Part shown: positions 15,744 through 23,982 of the stretch, piece by piece
Layout: each line of letters starts with the position of its first letter
Numbering within the stretch: the first letter of the stretch is position 1
From: Candidatus Izemoplasmatales bacterium
Lineage (GTDB): Bacteria > Bacillota_I > Bacilli_A > Izemoplasmatales > Hujiaoplasmataceae
DNA length: 54,982 nucleotides
Reading direction: 5' to 3'
NCBI GenBank assembly: GCA_028691315.1
Contig: JAQUZN010000005.1
Location: 1 to 54,982, forward strand
The notes under the pieces: model-generated
Told to the model about the DNA's origin: nothing
Database searches by the model: none
What the model saw: the letters and a program-made list of their open reading frames with translations, nothing else
Position numbers and translations under genes: made by a program

Positions 15744-16472
15744 TTGAAAATAACAAAAATAGTGGACAAAGTACCATTAACTGAATACTTTGATGAATCA
15801 CTAAATGTATTTAAAGGTGTCGCATTTATTGTACATGGGCACACTGGAAACAAAGATTTCCATGATATACAGCGATATCCTTTAGAACTGATGAATCGTG
15901 GCTATTATACTATATCGCTTGATGCATATAAACATGGACAAAGACAAGAAGAACCCTATATATCTTTGCCATATATTGATAAGACCTTAGCGATGCCAGA
16001 AGTGATCTATAGGACAGTCCTAGACATTATTATGCTATTTGAAAACCATTACAAAAAAATAAGCTCAAGACTTCTTGTAAGTGGTACTTCAATGGGTGGA
16101 CACATTGCTTTTCAAATGCCAAAATATTATCCCTCTACTTACGCTATTATTCCGCTAATTGGCTCTCCGGATATGATTAATCATTATTTTATGACAAAAA
16201 AAACATTTTTAGGTGATAAAATTATCCTATGTAAGGAAGAAGTTAAAGCATTGGAAATTGATGATTTGTCTCCATATTTAAACTGTAAAATTGCATTTTA
16301 TAATGGGACAAAAGATGAGGTAGTTGAATCCCGTTTTATTTTACCTTTTTACCAAAAATTACTTGAATTGAAACACCCATTTATAGAATACAAAGAATTT
16401 GAATGTGGACATGTCGTTACTGATGAAATGCTTGATTTCATGGCATCTTTTCTAGATAGGTTAAATGACTAA
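15744..16472 (+). CDS. Alpha/beta-hydrolase (YitV-like putative esterase)
   Basis: This is a 242-residue cytosolic hydrolase. IVHGHTGNKDFH is an oxyanion-side loop, and SGTSMGGH is the nucleophile elbow with Ser116. NGTKDEVV probably supplies the acid and FECGHVV the histidine. The overall order resembles Bacillus YitV-type prolyl-oligopeptidase-fold esterases. I chose TTG 15744 because AGGGG lies 9 bases upstream; an ATG at 15735 abuts that SD. TATAAT at 15708-15713, just after the lon terminator, is the likely -10. The substrate is unknown. Confidence 0.8.
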   Translation: MKITKIVDKVPLTEYFDESLNVFKGVAFIVHGHTGNKDFHDIQRYPLELMNRGYYTISLDAYKHGQRQEEPYISLPYIDKTLAMPEVIYRTVLDIIMLFENHYKKISSRLLVSGTSMGGHIAFQMPKYYPSTYAIIPLIGSPDMINHYFMTKKTFLGDKIILCKEEVKALEIDDLSPYLNCKIAFYNGTKDEVVESRFILPFYQKLLELKHPFIEYKEFECGHVVTDEMLDFMASFLDRLND

Positions 16473-16505
16473 AGCGTTTACTCTGTGGTAATTTTGTCAA
16501 ATCGA

Positions 16506-16533
16506 TTGTATAATTATACAACCATGTTATAAT
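16506..16533 (+). promoter_or_regulatory. Promoter with embedded 16-bp palindrome, GltD-like oxidoreductase operon
   Basis: TTGTATAATTATACAA (16506-16521) is a perfect palindrome whose left end serves as the -35 (TTGTAT). TATAAT follows at 16528-16533 after 16 bases. A repressor bound here would block RNA polymerase. The outer TTGT..ACAA recalls Rex sites but is two bases shorter. The centre recalls Fur/PerR-type AT-rich boxes. Confidence 0.65.
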
Positions 16534-16564
16534 AGTAACAATTTTTGTAAGGGAGTAAACTTTT

Positions 16565-17803
16565 ATGGCCGTACTAGATGATTTGATGATAGAAGCTGCC
16601 CGTTGTATAAACTGTAAAAATCAACCTTGTGTTTTGGCTTGTCCTGCACATAACCAGATTCCAGAACTTATGAAAAAAGTTAGGATAGGCGATTTTGATG
16701 GGGCTAGACAAACCTGGCACGAGACAAGTGTTTTAAGCGAAGTATGTGGTGTACTTTGTCCTCATGAAGCTTTATGCGAAGGACACTGTACATTAAACAA
16801 ACTTCAAAAACCAATCAAAATCGGTTGGATTGAGGAACAAATGTCAATTCTTTATAAAGACAAAGTAGATTATCCATTCAATAAAATAAATAAAAAACAC
16901 TTAGTGATTGGATTAGGACCAGCAGGTATCTCGAATGCATTAAGAATGGCAGAATATGGTTTTGAAGTTCATGCTTTTGAAAAGGAATCATCTCTAGGTG
17001 GTGCGGTTTATACCCATGTTCCTGATTTCAGGTATGATCACTTCAGGCTCAATCATTTTGAACATCGTTTTAAAGAACTTAACATTCAAGTGACTTATAA
17101 TACAGTTGTTGGCATAGATGTATTTTTAGATGACTTAATCGATCAGTATGAATCTATCTTTATTGCATGTGGATTGGACAAACCAACTGAAATTGATATT
17201 ACTCATGATCGAGATTTAAAGATCCACTATGCGATTGATTTATTAAACCGTAATTTGTATAACCCAAATGACTTAGAAGAAATGCTTGGAAAAACCATTG
17301 GAATAGTTGGACTAGGAAATGTTAGCGTTGATATTGCTCGTACACTGATACGACTAGATAAAGAAGTTCATATTATTTACAGAAGAACCTTAGAAGAAGC
17401 GCCAGCAAGTCCAAGTGAAATTATGGAAGCGGTTAATGAAGGTGTTTATATTCATGAACTTTTTGGACCAGTAAATTTTAAAAAAGGACAGAGTTCAAAA
17501 GTACTAGACTGTGATCGTACATGTTTGATTAAAGACCCAGACTCTTCTCGAAGCAAAGTCGAAGTTTTAAAAGACCAATCAGTCGCATTCAACTTAGATG
17601 ACCTTATATTTGCGACTGGTCAAAAAAGTAGTTATCAAGTTTTTAGAGATTCAAAAGTTCACCTTGTCAAAGGAAAAGAAGACTACTTAACGAACTATCC
17701 ATCCATTTTTGTTGGTGGAGATCTTGTCAATAAGGAGAAAAGGATTGTTGATGCAATGGTTTCTGGTCAAACTGTTGCCAAACTAATTTGGGAAAGTCTA
17801 TGA
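16565..17803 (+). CDS. GltD-like NAD(P)-dependent FAD/Fe-S oxidoreductase
   Basis: This is a 412-residue flavoprotein. The N-terminal Fe-S domain has eight cysteines in the pattern of glutamate synthase small subunit and dihydropyrimidine dehydrogenase: C14, C17, C22, C26, C61, C65, C71 and C75. An FAD motif (GLGPAG) and an NAD(P) motif (GIVGLGNVSVDIA) follow, and the C-terminus has FVGGDLVN. It passes electrons between NAD(P)H and a partner. No glutamate synthase large subunit is nearby, so GltD is not a safe name. AAGGGAG gives the start. The stop overlaps the next gene (ATGA). Confidence 0.85.
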   Translation: MAVLDDLMIEAARCINCKNQPCVLACPAHNQIPELMKKVRIGDFDGARQTWHETSVLSEVCGVLCPHEALCEGHCTLNKLQKPIKIGWIEEQMSILYKDKVDYPFNKINKKHLVIGLGPAGISNALRMAEYGFEVHAFEKESSLGGAVYTHVPDFRYDHFRLNHFEHRFKELNIQVTYNTVVGIDVFLDDLIDQYESIFIACGLDKPTEIDITHDRDLKIHYAIDLLNRNLYNPNDLEEMLGKTIGIVGLGNVSVDIARTLIRLDKEVHIIYRRTLEEAPASPSEIMEAVNEGVYIHELFGPVNFKKGQSSKVLDCDRTCLIKDPDSSRSKVEVLKDQSVAFNLDDLIFATGQKSSYQVFRDSKVHLVKGKEDYLTNYPSIFVGGDLVNKEKRIVDAMVSGQTVAKLIWESL

Positions 17804-18444
17804 AACAATTTACGTTAAGAAAAAATATATTCTTTCTTATAGGGTTATCTTTTTTAGGAGTTGCTGTCACTTTGATCCAGCAAACAAATTTAGGGATGAG
17901 TGCATGGGATGCATTCAACCGAAATTTATACGAAGGAATTCCGCTTGAATACAAATATTTAAATCCCCTCGTGGCAATGGTAATTATTAGTATAGCCTAT
18001 CTGATTCAAAAGAAAAAACCAAGTTTATGGATGTTATTTCCTTTGGTCATCAGCTTTTATATTGGCTTAGTTATCGACTTGTTATTACAAGTCATTCCTA
18101 GTGTCGTAGAAATGGGGTTACTCTATAACATAGGTTATTTAGCAATGGCAATTGTAATCTGTGCAATTGGACTTAATTTCGTCTTATATTGTAACTATCC
18201 ACTACCAGCATTAGATGAATTTTGTTATGCTTTATCTGTTAAAATGAAAACCACTTTTGGAAAAGGGAAGTTAGTCGGAGAAATGATAGCTATCTTACTA
18301 TCAGTCATTGCTGGTTTGATTTTTTCTTTTCAAGAAGAATGGTTTTTCATTGGACCAACAACTATTATATTTGGATTATTTATCGGTTATGCCGTAGATT
18401 TATTTAAAAAACCTATACACAAAGGACTGGACAAAATAAAATGA
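17800..18444 (+). CDS. YczE/YyaS/YitT-like integral membrane protein
   Basis: This is a 214-residue protein with about five membrane helices. The block LIQQTNLGMSAWDAF after the first helix matches the pattern GxGxxPWDV/F of the YczE-YyaS family, and PLPALDEFCYALS is a second such repeat-like motif. The start ATG 17800 overlaps the preceding TGA. An in-frame TTG at 17788 is also possible but lies inside the previous gene. The function of this family is not settled; transport or membrane regulation has been suggested. Cotranscription with a redox flavoprotein and a Nudix hydrolase is seen here. Confidence 0.75.
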   Translation: MKQFTLRKNIFFLIGLSFLGVAVTLIQQTNLGMSAWDAFNRNLYEGIPLEYKYLNPLVAMVIISIAYLIQKKKPSLWMLFPLVISFYIGLVIDLLLQVIPSVVEMGLLYNIGYLAMAIVICAIGLNFVLYCNYPLPALDEFCYALSVKMKTTFGKGKLVGEMIAILLSVIAGLIFSFQEEWFFIGPTTIIFGLFIGYAVDLFKKPIHKGLDKIK

Positions 18445-18920
18445 AAATTGAAATTTTTGCGGATGGATTAGAACGAAGAGACATATGCAAAACATTTTAT
18501 CGAAAAGCTTCAAGAGGAATTATTATTCATGAAGAAAATATACTGATGGTGTATGTTCCGAAACTAGATATTTACACTTTCCCTGGTGGTGGCACAGAAG
18601 AAAATGAATCAAAAAGTGATTGTTTAAAGCGAGAAATTTTAGAAGAAACAGGATATATTCTGACAAGTTTTGAGGAAAAAGCCACAGTGATAGAATATTT
18701 TGTTGATTCTACTTGGGAAAACACTTATTTCATATGCAGTGCAGATTTTTCAAATAGACAAATGCCTAGGCTTACTAGTGAAGAGAAAAAAAATGGGATT
18801 GAGTACCACTGGATGTCACATGTGGATGCTTTAAACTTACTTGATTCATACGAAAGCACAAATGAATATGGTTCCAATATTTTAAATAGAGAATTCATCG
18901 GTTTGATTAATTCTTTATAA
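18441..18920 (+). CDS. Nudix hydrolase
   Basis: This is a 159-residue hydrolase of nucleoside diphosphate-X compounds. The Nudix box fits GX5EX7REUXEEXGU exactly: GGTEENE, seven residues, then REILEETGY. The strand before it (ILMVYVPKLDIYTFPGGG) is also typical. The substrate cannot be inferred; ADP-ribose, NAD-type or oxidised nucleotides are options, and the redox flavoprotein two genes upstream makes a dinucleotide plausible. It overlaps the preceding gene by four bases (ATGA). Confidence 0.92.
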   Translation: MKIEIFADGLERRDICKTFYRKASRGIIIHEENILMVYVPKLDIYTFPGGGTEENESKSDCLKREILEETGYILTSFEEKATVIEYFVDSTWENTYFICSADFSNRQMPRLTSEEKKNGIEYHWMSHVDALNLLDSYESTNEYGSNILNREFIGLINSL

Positions 18921-18933
18921 ATATACACTTGAT

Positions 18934-18953
18934 GACCACACATGTGGTCTTTT
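18934..18953 (+). terminator. Terminator of the flavoprotein-Nudix operon
   Basis: GACCACA-CA-TGTGGTC is a perfect 7-bp hairpin followed by TTTTC. Confidence 0.75.
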
Positions 18954-19040
18954 CTTTGTTTATATATCAAGATGGATAAACTAAATACAATTTTAGTGTA
19001 TAGATAAATTCAAGTTTTTGAAAAATCTCCTTCTCTAGTT

Positions 19041-19070
19041 TTGATTTTTAATCTATGTTTATGGTATAAT
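19041..19070 (+). promoter_or_regulatory. Promoter of the DUF2779-type gene
   Basis: TTGATT (19041-19046), an 18-base spacer and TATAAT (19065-19070, with TGg before it) lie 34 bases upstream of the start. The rest of 18954-19040 holds nothing I can assign. Confidence 0.75.
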
Positions 19071-19104
19071 ATAAATATAAAATCATTTCAAAAGGGGCAA
19101 GATC

Positions 19105-20868
19105 ATGATTGTAACTTCGATTGATTTATTAAATCATCTACGATGTCGTCGATATAGCGCACTTCACTCAAAAGAGCGTGAAGTCGAATACTTTGATATC
19201 GATTTTGTTACAGAAGCTTTTTCTCTAGAGTTAGAAGGAAAGGCTTGCTTACAAGACGAGTTTCCAGAAAGAAGAAATGCCCTAAATGTACCGATTCATT
19301 CATCAAGAAATCTAAAAAATCTATTTCAAAAAATCGTTCTCCCAAATTCACCTTCAATGCTAGAAACTCCATTTGAACGTACTTTTGAAAACGAGTTTCA
19401 ACTTAGAACTAAACCAGACTTTATCGTTTCAAAAGGTGAAACGCTGGAATTAATAAAAATCCATGCATCGACTGATAATCATTATTTGTCAATGCATTAT
19501 ACGTTAAACAAACACAAGATTGATTTGTTCGAAAAAAATGAAGAAGGTTATTATTCGCCTAAGGTTGAAGTACTATCAGAAGCCGCGAATACGAATTATT
19601 ACGAAAAAATGAAACGTTGTATGTCTAGACATTATGATACTGGACGTATTGTATATGATTTGGCGTTTCAAGAATTTATTATGAAAAGTGTATTTCCAAG
19701 TAAAACCAGAAAGTATATTGTTGGATTATTAAATCATGATTTCTCACTTCAAAAAAAAGAAACTGGAGAAATCGAGTATGATAAGAGCTTATTTGTTTTG
19801 TTTGATTTTACTTCCCTTGTAATGAAACTACAAGATAAAATTCAAGCTGATTTATATCGAATGATTAATCATATAGAATTAAATGATGACTCAAGGTGCT
19901 TGCTTGTTAAAAACGAGTGCTTAAAGGGCGAACAGTTTTCATGTGAATACACTGATTTTTGTTTTTCTCATGTTCCAGAGAACAATTCGATCTTATCCTA
20001 TTTTTTCTCTCATTTAGGATTTAAAGAAGGTACTCATCGAAATGACAAGGTCCATGAAACGTATGATTTGTTAAATGAAGGCATGGTTGACATGCTAGAT
20101 GTCCCTATTTCTTGGCTTCAACGTGAAAAGAATTTAATGCAACGATACTGTGTTGAAAACGATTATACATACGTAAATAAAAAGAAAATCAAAGCATACT
20201 TAAATCAAATAAGTTATCCACTATATTTCCTAGATTTCGAATCATACCCAAGTCCTATTCCTCGTTTTGAGTTTGAAAAACCTTATTCACAAAGTGTTTT
20301 TCAATATTCAATACATATCGAGCTAAGTAGTAATATTAATAAACTTATTCATAAAGAATTCTTAGCGACAGATTACACTGATCAAAGAAAAAATCTTGTA
20401 AAACAACTTTTAGATGATATCCCAGTTGGAAATTCAAAAATTGTTGTTTATAATATGAGTTTTGAACAACAACGTCTTCAAGAATTCAAAACTTTCTTTC
20501 CAGAATATGCAGAGCGTTTAGATGAAATCCAATCTAGATTATTTGACTTAATGAAACTACTAAAAAATGATCTTAGGTATTTTGCAGATTTAGGCTATTC
20601 TAAAGAAGAAGCGGAAACATACAACTTTTATCATCCAATGCAAAATGGTAGTTATTCGATAAAAAAAATTCTGAAAGCTTTTGGAATTGATTCATATGAA
20701 AAAATGCGAGTTCAAAACGGAATCATGGCTTATAAAATGTATTTAGAACTTGGTCACTTGAAAAATGCGGAGCTAAAAGAAGCTATTTTTGATTTAAAAA
20801 CATATTGTTGGCAAGACACTTACTCTATGGTTGTCATCTTAGACAAAATTCAAAGATTGATTCGATAA
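19105..20868 (+). CDS. DUF2779-type protein: putative Cas4-like plus DEDD-like nuclease
   Basis: This is a 587-residue cytosolic protein. The N-terminal half begins with HLRCRRY (Cys14) and ends with Cys272, Cys280 and Cys286, a layout like Fe-S PD-(D/E)XK nucleases (Cas4/AddB). The expected D..ExK is only partly kept: TKPDF, Asp105, is followed by LELIKIHAST. The C-terminal half resembles DUF2779, with LDFES (Asp377, Glu379), VVYNMSFEQ near 450 and Asp571 (CWQDTYSMV), which is compatible with a DEDD exonuclease fold. A strong SD AAGGGG precedes ATG. It is monocistronic. The function is not established; a DNA or RNA repair or defence role is inference. Confidence 0.65.
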   Translation: MIVTSIDLLNHLRCRRYSALHSKEREVEYFDIDFVTEAFSLELEGKACLQDEFPERRNALNVPIHSSRNLKNLFQKIVLPNSPSMLETPFERTFENEFQLRTKPDFIVSKGETLELIKIHASTDNHYLSMHYTLNKHKIDLFEKNEEGYYSPKVEVLSEAANTNYYEKMKRCMSRHYDTGRIVYDLAFQEFIMKSVFPSKTRKYIVGLLNHDFSLQKKETGEIEYDKSLFVLFDFTSLVMKLQDKIQADLYRMINHIELNDDSRCLLVKNECLKGEQFSCEYTDFCFSHVPENNSILSYFFSHLGFKEGTHRNDKVHETYDLLNEGMVDMLDVPISWLQREKNLMQRYCVENDYTYVNKKKIKAYLNQISYPLYFLDFESYPSPIPRFEFEKPYSQSVFQYSIHIELSSNINKLIHKEFLATDYTDQRKNLVKQLLDDIPVGNSKIVVYNMSFEQQRLQEFKTFFPEYAERLDEIQSRLFDLMKLLKNDLRYFADLGYSKEEAETYNFYHPMQNGSYSIKKILKAFGIDSYEKMRVQNGIMAYKMYLELGHLKNAELKEAIFDLKTYCWQDTYSMVVILDKIQRLIR

Positions 20869-20875
20869 ATTATTC

Positions 20876-20904
20876 TTGCATGAATACTAATTCTATGATA
20901 TAAT
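20876..20904 (+). promoter_or_regulatory. Promoter of rpsO
   Basis: TTGCAT (20876-20881), a 17-base spacer and TATAAT (20899-20904, extended TGa) are present. Transcription should begin near 20911. Confidence 0.85.
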
Positions 20905-20910
20905 AACATT

Positions 20911-20989
20911 CGCGCCTAGACCTGAAATTAGCGACACTCCAACGCTCTTTCCGGATGTAGGTAAGTAAAAACATAAGGAGGAATTAATC
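20911..20989 (+). promoter_or_regulatory. Probable S15 autoregulatory leader RNA of rpsO
   Basis: The ~80-base leader can fold with a closing ACCU/AGGU helix, an AGCG..CGCU hairpin and a self-complementary TCCGGA, just before the SD AAGGAGG. Three-way-junction leaders bound by S15 are known upstream of rpsO in Bacillota. The assignment rests on position and hand folding. Confidence 0.45.
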
Positions 20990-21259
20990 ATGGCACTAAG
21001 CAAAGAAAAAACAAAAGAAATCGTTAAAGAGTACGGATTTAAAGAAGGGGATACAGGTTCTCCTGAAATCCAAGTTGCATTGTTAACAGAAGAAATTATT
21101 CTTTTAAATGAACATCTAAAAATGCACAAACACGATTTCCATTCACGTAGAGGATTATTAATGAAAGTAAGTAAACGTCGTAGTTTACTTCAATACTTAC
21201 AAAAATTTTCTCGCGAAAGATACCTTGCTTTAATTGCAAAACTAGGATTACGTCGATAA
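20990..21259 (+). CDS. rpsO: 30S ribosomal protein S15
   Basis: This is an 89-residue primary 16S rRNA-binding protein of the 30S platform. It is full length, with the family blocks [40 protein letters not shown] and the end [19 protein letters not shown] is nine bases before ATG. The rpsO-pnp order is widely conserved. Here a strong terminator and a new promoter separate the two genes. Confidence 0.98.
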   Translation: MALSKEKTKEIVKEYGFKEGDTGSPEIQVALLTEEIILLNEHLKMHKHDFHSRRGLLMKVSKRRSLLQYLQKFSRERYLALIAKLGLRR

Positions 21260-21267
21260 AAGACTAT

Positions 21268-21298
21268 AGCACCCAAAATTTTGGGTGCTTATTTCTTG
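21268..21298. terminator. Terminator of rpsO
   Basis: The 22-base perfect palindrome at 21268-21289 (AGCACCCAAAA and complement) is followed by TATTTCTT. Confidence 0.85.
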
Positions 21299-21333
21299 AT
21301 GAATAAAAAATTGAAGTTAAATAACTAAGAATA

Positions 21334-21342
21334 TGATATAAT
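21334..21342 (+). promoter_or_regulatory. Extended -10 promoter of pnp
   Basis: TGaTATAAT (TATAAT 21337-21342) is present. TTGAAG at 21311 is 20 bases away, too far for a standard spacer, so the extended -10 probably carries recognition. Confidence 0.6.
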
Positions 21343-21385
21343 ATTAATGATATATATTCATGGAATATGAAAAGAGGAAATATAA

Positions 21386-23506
21386 ATGAGTGAAAAAAAA
21401 GTATTCGAAAAAATCTTTGCTGGACATAAAATAATCGTTGAAGTCGGGCAACTAGCAAAACAAGCCACTGGTGCAGCATTAGTGCGTTATGAAGACACTG
21501 CAGTTCTATCTGTTTGTGTTGTTGGGGATGAGCCAAGCAATGGTGATTTCTTTCCATTAATGGTAATGTATCAAGAAAAATTATATTCAGTAGGTAAAAT
21601 TCCTGGAGGTTTCTTAAGAAGAGAAGGTCGTCCTTCGGAACATGAAATTCTTACTTCAAGACAAATTGACCGTCCTATTCGTCCTTTGTTTGATGATGAC
21701 TTCCGTAATGAAGTTCAAATCATCAACACTGTCATGTCTGTTAATCCAGATTATTCACCTGAAATGTCAGCTTTATTTGGATCATCACTAAGTCTTGGAC
21801 TCGGTGGAGTTCCATTTAATGGACCAGTTGCAGGCGTAAATGTGGGATTAATTGACGGCAAATTTGTTGTAAATCCTACAGCAGAGGAAATGGTATTATC
21901 AACTTTAGATTTAACTGTTGCTGGAACTATTGACGCAATTAACATGGTTGAAGCAGGTTCGAAAGAACTAGATGAAGAAACAATGCTTGATGCAATTATG
22001 TTTGCACATGAAAACATCAAAGAATTAGTTACTTTCCAATCCGAAATTATTAAAGAATGTGGAAAAGAAAAAATGGTCATTCCACTAGTATCTGTTCCCG
22101 AAGAAATTAAAACAAAAGTATATGCAATGGAAAGCGGAAGAATTGTTAAAGCAATTTCTACTCATGAAAAACAAGAACGTCAAAGAAATATCGCCGTTGT
22201 AGAAGATGAAATCCGCGAAACTCTAGCGCTTGAATTCAAAAACAATGGATTAGATAAAGATGAAGTTAAAGAACAAATGAATTTTGTTACTAGAGTTCTT
22301 GAAGAAATTCAAGTGAACGAAGTAAGACGTCTTATCACAGTTGATAAGATTCGTCCTGACGGAAGAAAAGTGGATGAAATTCGTCCTATCGCTACCGAAA
22401 TTGATTTATTTGAAAGAACTCATGGATCTTCATTATTTACAAGAGGCCAAACACAGGCTTTAGCGACAGTTACTTTAGGTGCACTTGGAGAAGCTCAAAT
22501 CATCGATGGTGTTTCCATTGAAGATGGCAAAAGATTTATGTTACATTATAATTTCCCACAATTTTCAGTTGGTTCAACAGGACGTTATAGCGGCCCTGGT
22601 CGCAGAGAAATCGGACATGGTGCTTTAGGAGAGAGAGCTTTATTACAAGTACTTCCTTCTGAAGAAGAATTTCCATATACAGTACGAGTCGTATCTGAAG
22701 TTCTAGAATCTAATGGTTCAAGTTCTCAAGCAACGATATGTGCTGGATCTATGGCATTACTAGCAGCTGGAGTTCCATTAAAAGCTCAAGTTGCAGGAAT
22801 CGCAATGGGACTTGTAAAAAAAGGTGACAAATATACTATCTTAACCGATATTCAAGGTTTAGAAGATCATTTTGGTGATATGGATTTTAAAGTTGCCGGA
22901 ACAAAAGATGGAATTACCGCTTTACAAATGGATATCAAAATTAGTGGTATTACAAGAGGTATTTTCCAAGAAGCATTAACTCAAGCTAAAACGGCTCGTT
23001 TGTTCATCTTAGACAAAATGAACGAATCTATTCAAACACCAAGAGCTGAATTATCTAAATATGCTCCAAAAGTAAAATTAATGATGGTTAATCCAGATAA
23101 AATCCGTGAGATTATCGGTGGTGGTGGTAAAACTATTACGTCGATTATTGAACAATGTGGCGATGTTAAAATTGATATTGAACAAACCGGACGTATCACA
23201 TTAATGCATCAAGATACTTATTTTATTGAAAAAGCGATGAAGATGATTGAGAATATCATTCGTGAAGTCATTGTGAATGAAGTTTATACCGGTAAAGTAA
23301 CACGTGTTGAAAAATTTGGATGCTTTGTAGAATTATGGCCAGGTACCGAAGGGCTGGTTCATATTTCAAAACTTGCAAAAGAACGTGTTGAAAATACTGA
23401 AGATGTTGTCAAAGTTGGTGATGTTATTACTGTAAAATGTATTGGCATCGATGATAAAGGTCGCGTTGACTTATCAAGAAAAGCAGTTCTTGAATCATTA
23501 AAATAA
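21386..23506 (+). CDS. pnp: Polynucleotide phosphorylase
   Basis: This is a 706-residue 3'-5' phosphorolytic RNA exonuclease, a core enzyme of mRNA decay. It has two RNase PH domains ([22 protein letters not shown] in outline in the first; [13 protein letters not shown] and the [10 protein letters not shown] region in the second). A KH domain follows ([12 protein letters not shown] near residue 572), then a C-terminal S1 domain ([28 protein letters not shown]). The length is typical. AGAGG lies 8 bases before ATG. rnpB follows within 15 bases of the stop, so the two may share a transcript. Confidence 0.98.
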   Translation: MSEKKVFEKIFAGHKIIVEVGQLAKQATGAALVRYEDTAVLSVCVVGDEPSNGDFFPLMVMYQEKLYSVGKIPGGFLRREGRPSEHEILTSRQIDRPIRPLFDDDFRNEVQIINTVMSVNPDYSPEMSALFGSSLSLGLGGVPFNGPVAGVNVGLIDGKFVVNPTAEEMVLSTLDLTVAGTIDAINMVEAGSKELDEETMLDAIMFAHENIKELVTFQSEIIKECGKEKMVIPLVSVPEEIKTKVYAMESGRIVKAISTHEKQERQRNIAVVEDEIRETLALEFKNNGLDKDEVKEQMNFVTRVLEEIQVNEVRRLITVDKIRPDGRKVDEIRPIATEIDLFERTHGSSLFTRGQTQALATVTLGALGEAQIIDGVSIEDGKRFMLHYNFPQFSVGSTGRYSGPGRREIGHGALGERALLQVLPSEEEFPYTVRVVSEVLESNGSSSQATICAGSMALLAAGVPLKAQVAGIAMGLVKKGDKYTILTDIQGLEDHFGDMDFKVAGTKDGITALQMDIKISGITRGIFQEALTQAKTARLFILDKMNESIQTPRAELSKYAPKVKLMMVNPDKIREIIGGGGKTITSIIEQCGDVKIDIEQTGRITLMHQDTYFIEKAMKMIENIIREVIVNEVYTGKVTRVEKFGCFVELWPGTEGLVHISKLAKERVENTEDVVKVGDVITVKCIGIDDKGRVDLSRKAVLESLK

Positions 23507-23517
23507 TTAATAAGAAA

Positions 23518-23865
23518 AATCCGAATTCAAAGGGTAATCGAGCACGAAAGTGTTAGGAAAGTCCATGCTAGCACAAGCTGTGATGCTTGTAGTGATTGCG
23601 CTAAACGAAAAACTAAGTTTAGGCACCAATAGGTGACGGCGGAGAAATGAATGTTAAAGGTCATAGTATCCATAAAGTGCCACAGAGACGAGTCATATAA
23701 AATATATATGAATGAAACGTTGGTAAACCCCACAAGCTAGAAACCCAAATTTTGGTAGGGGAATGGTTGTTTGGTAACCGAACTGAACAACTGACGGGAA
23801 ACCGTAGATAGATGATTACCGCACATATTATATGTGACAGAACATGGCTTACATTTGAATGGATT
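23518..23865 (+). ncRNA. rnpB: RNase P RNA, bacterial type B
   Basis: This is the catalytic RNA that matures tRNA 5' ends, about 348 bases. The conserved block AGGAAAGTCCATGC lies at 23566-23579. Later come GAAACGTTGGTAAACCCC and ACAGAACATGGCTTACA near the 3' end, matching CR-I, the P4 region and CR-V. The two ends pair as helix P1 (AATCC..ATTCAAA with TTTGAATGGATT). The style matches Bacillus type B. A terminator hairpin follows. The ends are set from P1 and may be off by a few bases. Confidence 0.93.
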
Positions 23866-23867
23866 AT

Positions 23868-23902
23868 AAAAAGCATATAGTTAAGCATATATGCTTTTTT
23901 TC
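23868..23902 (+). terminator. Terminator of rnpB
   Basis: The stem GCATATA (23873-23879) / TATATGC (23888-23894), extended by A-T pairs, is followed by seven Ts. Confidence 0.85.
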
Positions 23903-23923
23903 TTAAAAAACAAGGAATTAAAC

Positions 23924-23952
23924 TTGAAAGAATTTTGAAGATATAGTAAAAT
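23924..23952 (+). promoter_or_regulatory. Promoter of lepA
   Basis: TTGAAA (23924-23929), a 17-base spacer and TAAAAT (23947-23952). Confidence 0.75.
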
Positions 23953-23982
23953 AAATAAGGCTTTAAAGAGGAGGTATATGGG

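Noticed and set aside
16565-17803. Naming this gene gltD (glutamate synthase small subunit)
   Set aside because: No glutamate synthase large subunit is present nearby, and the same two-part architecture occurs in several other oxidoreductases.
18934-18949. Second TetR operator (it shares GACCACA with the site at 1479)
   Set aside because: It lies after a stop codon, forms a perfect hairpin and is followed by Ts, which fits a terminator better. The arms differ from the tetR site.
18962-19010. Short ORF of 11 codons in the gap before the DUF2779 gene
   Set aside because: It has no SD and is too short to support.
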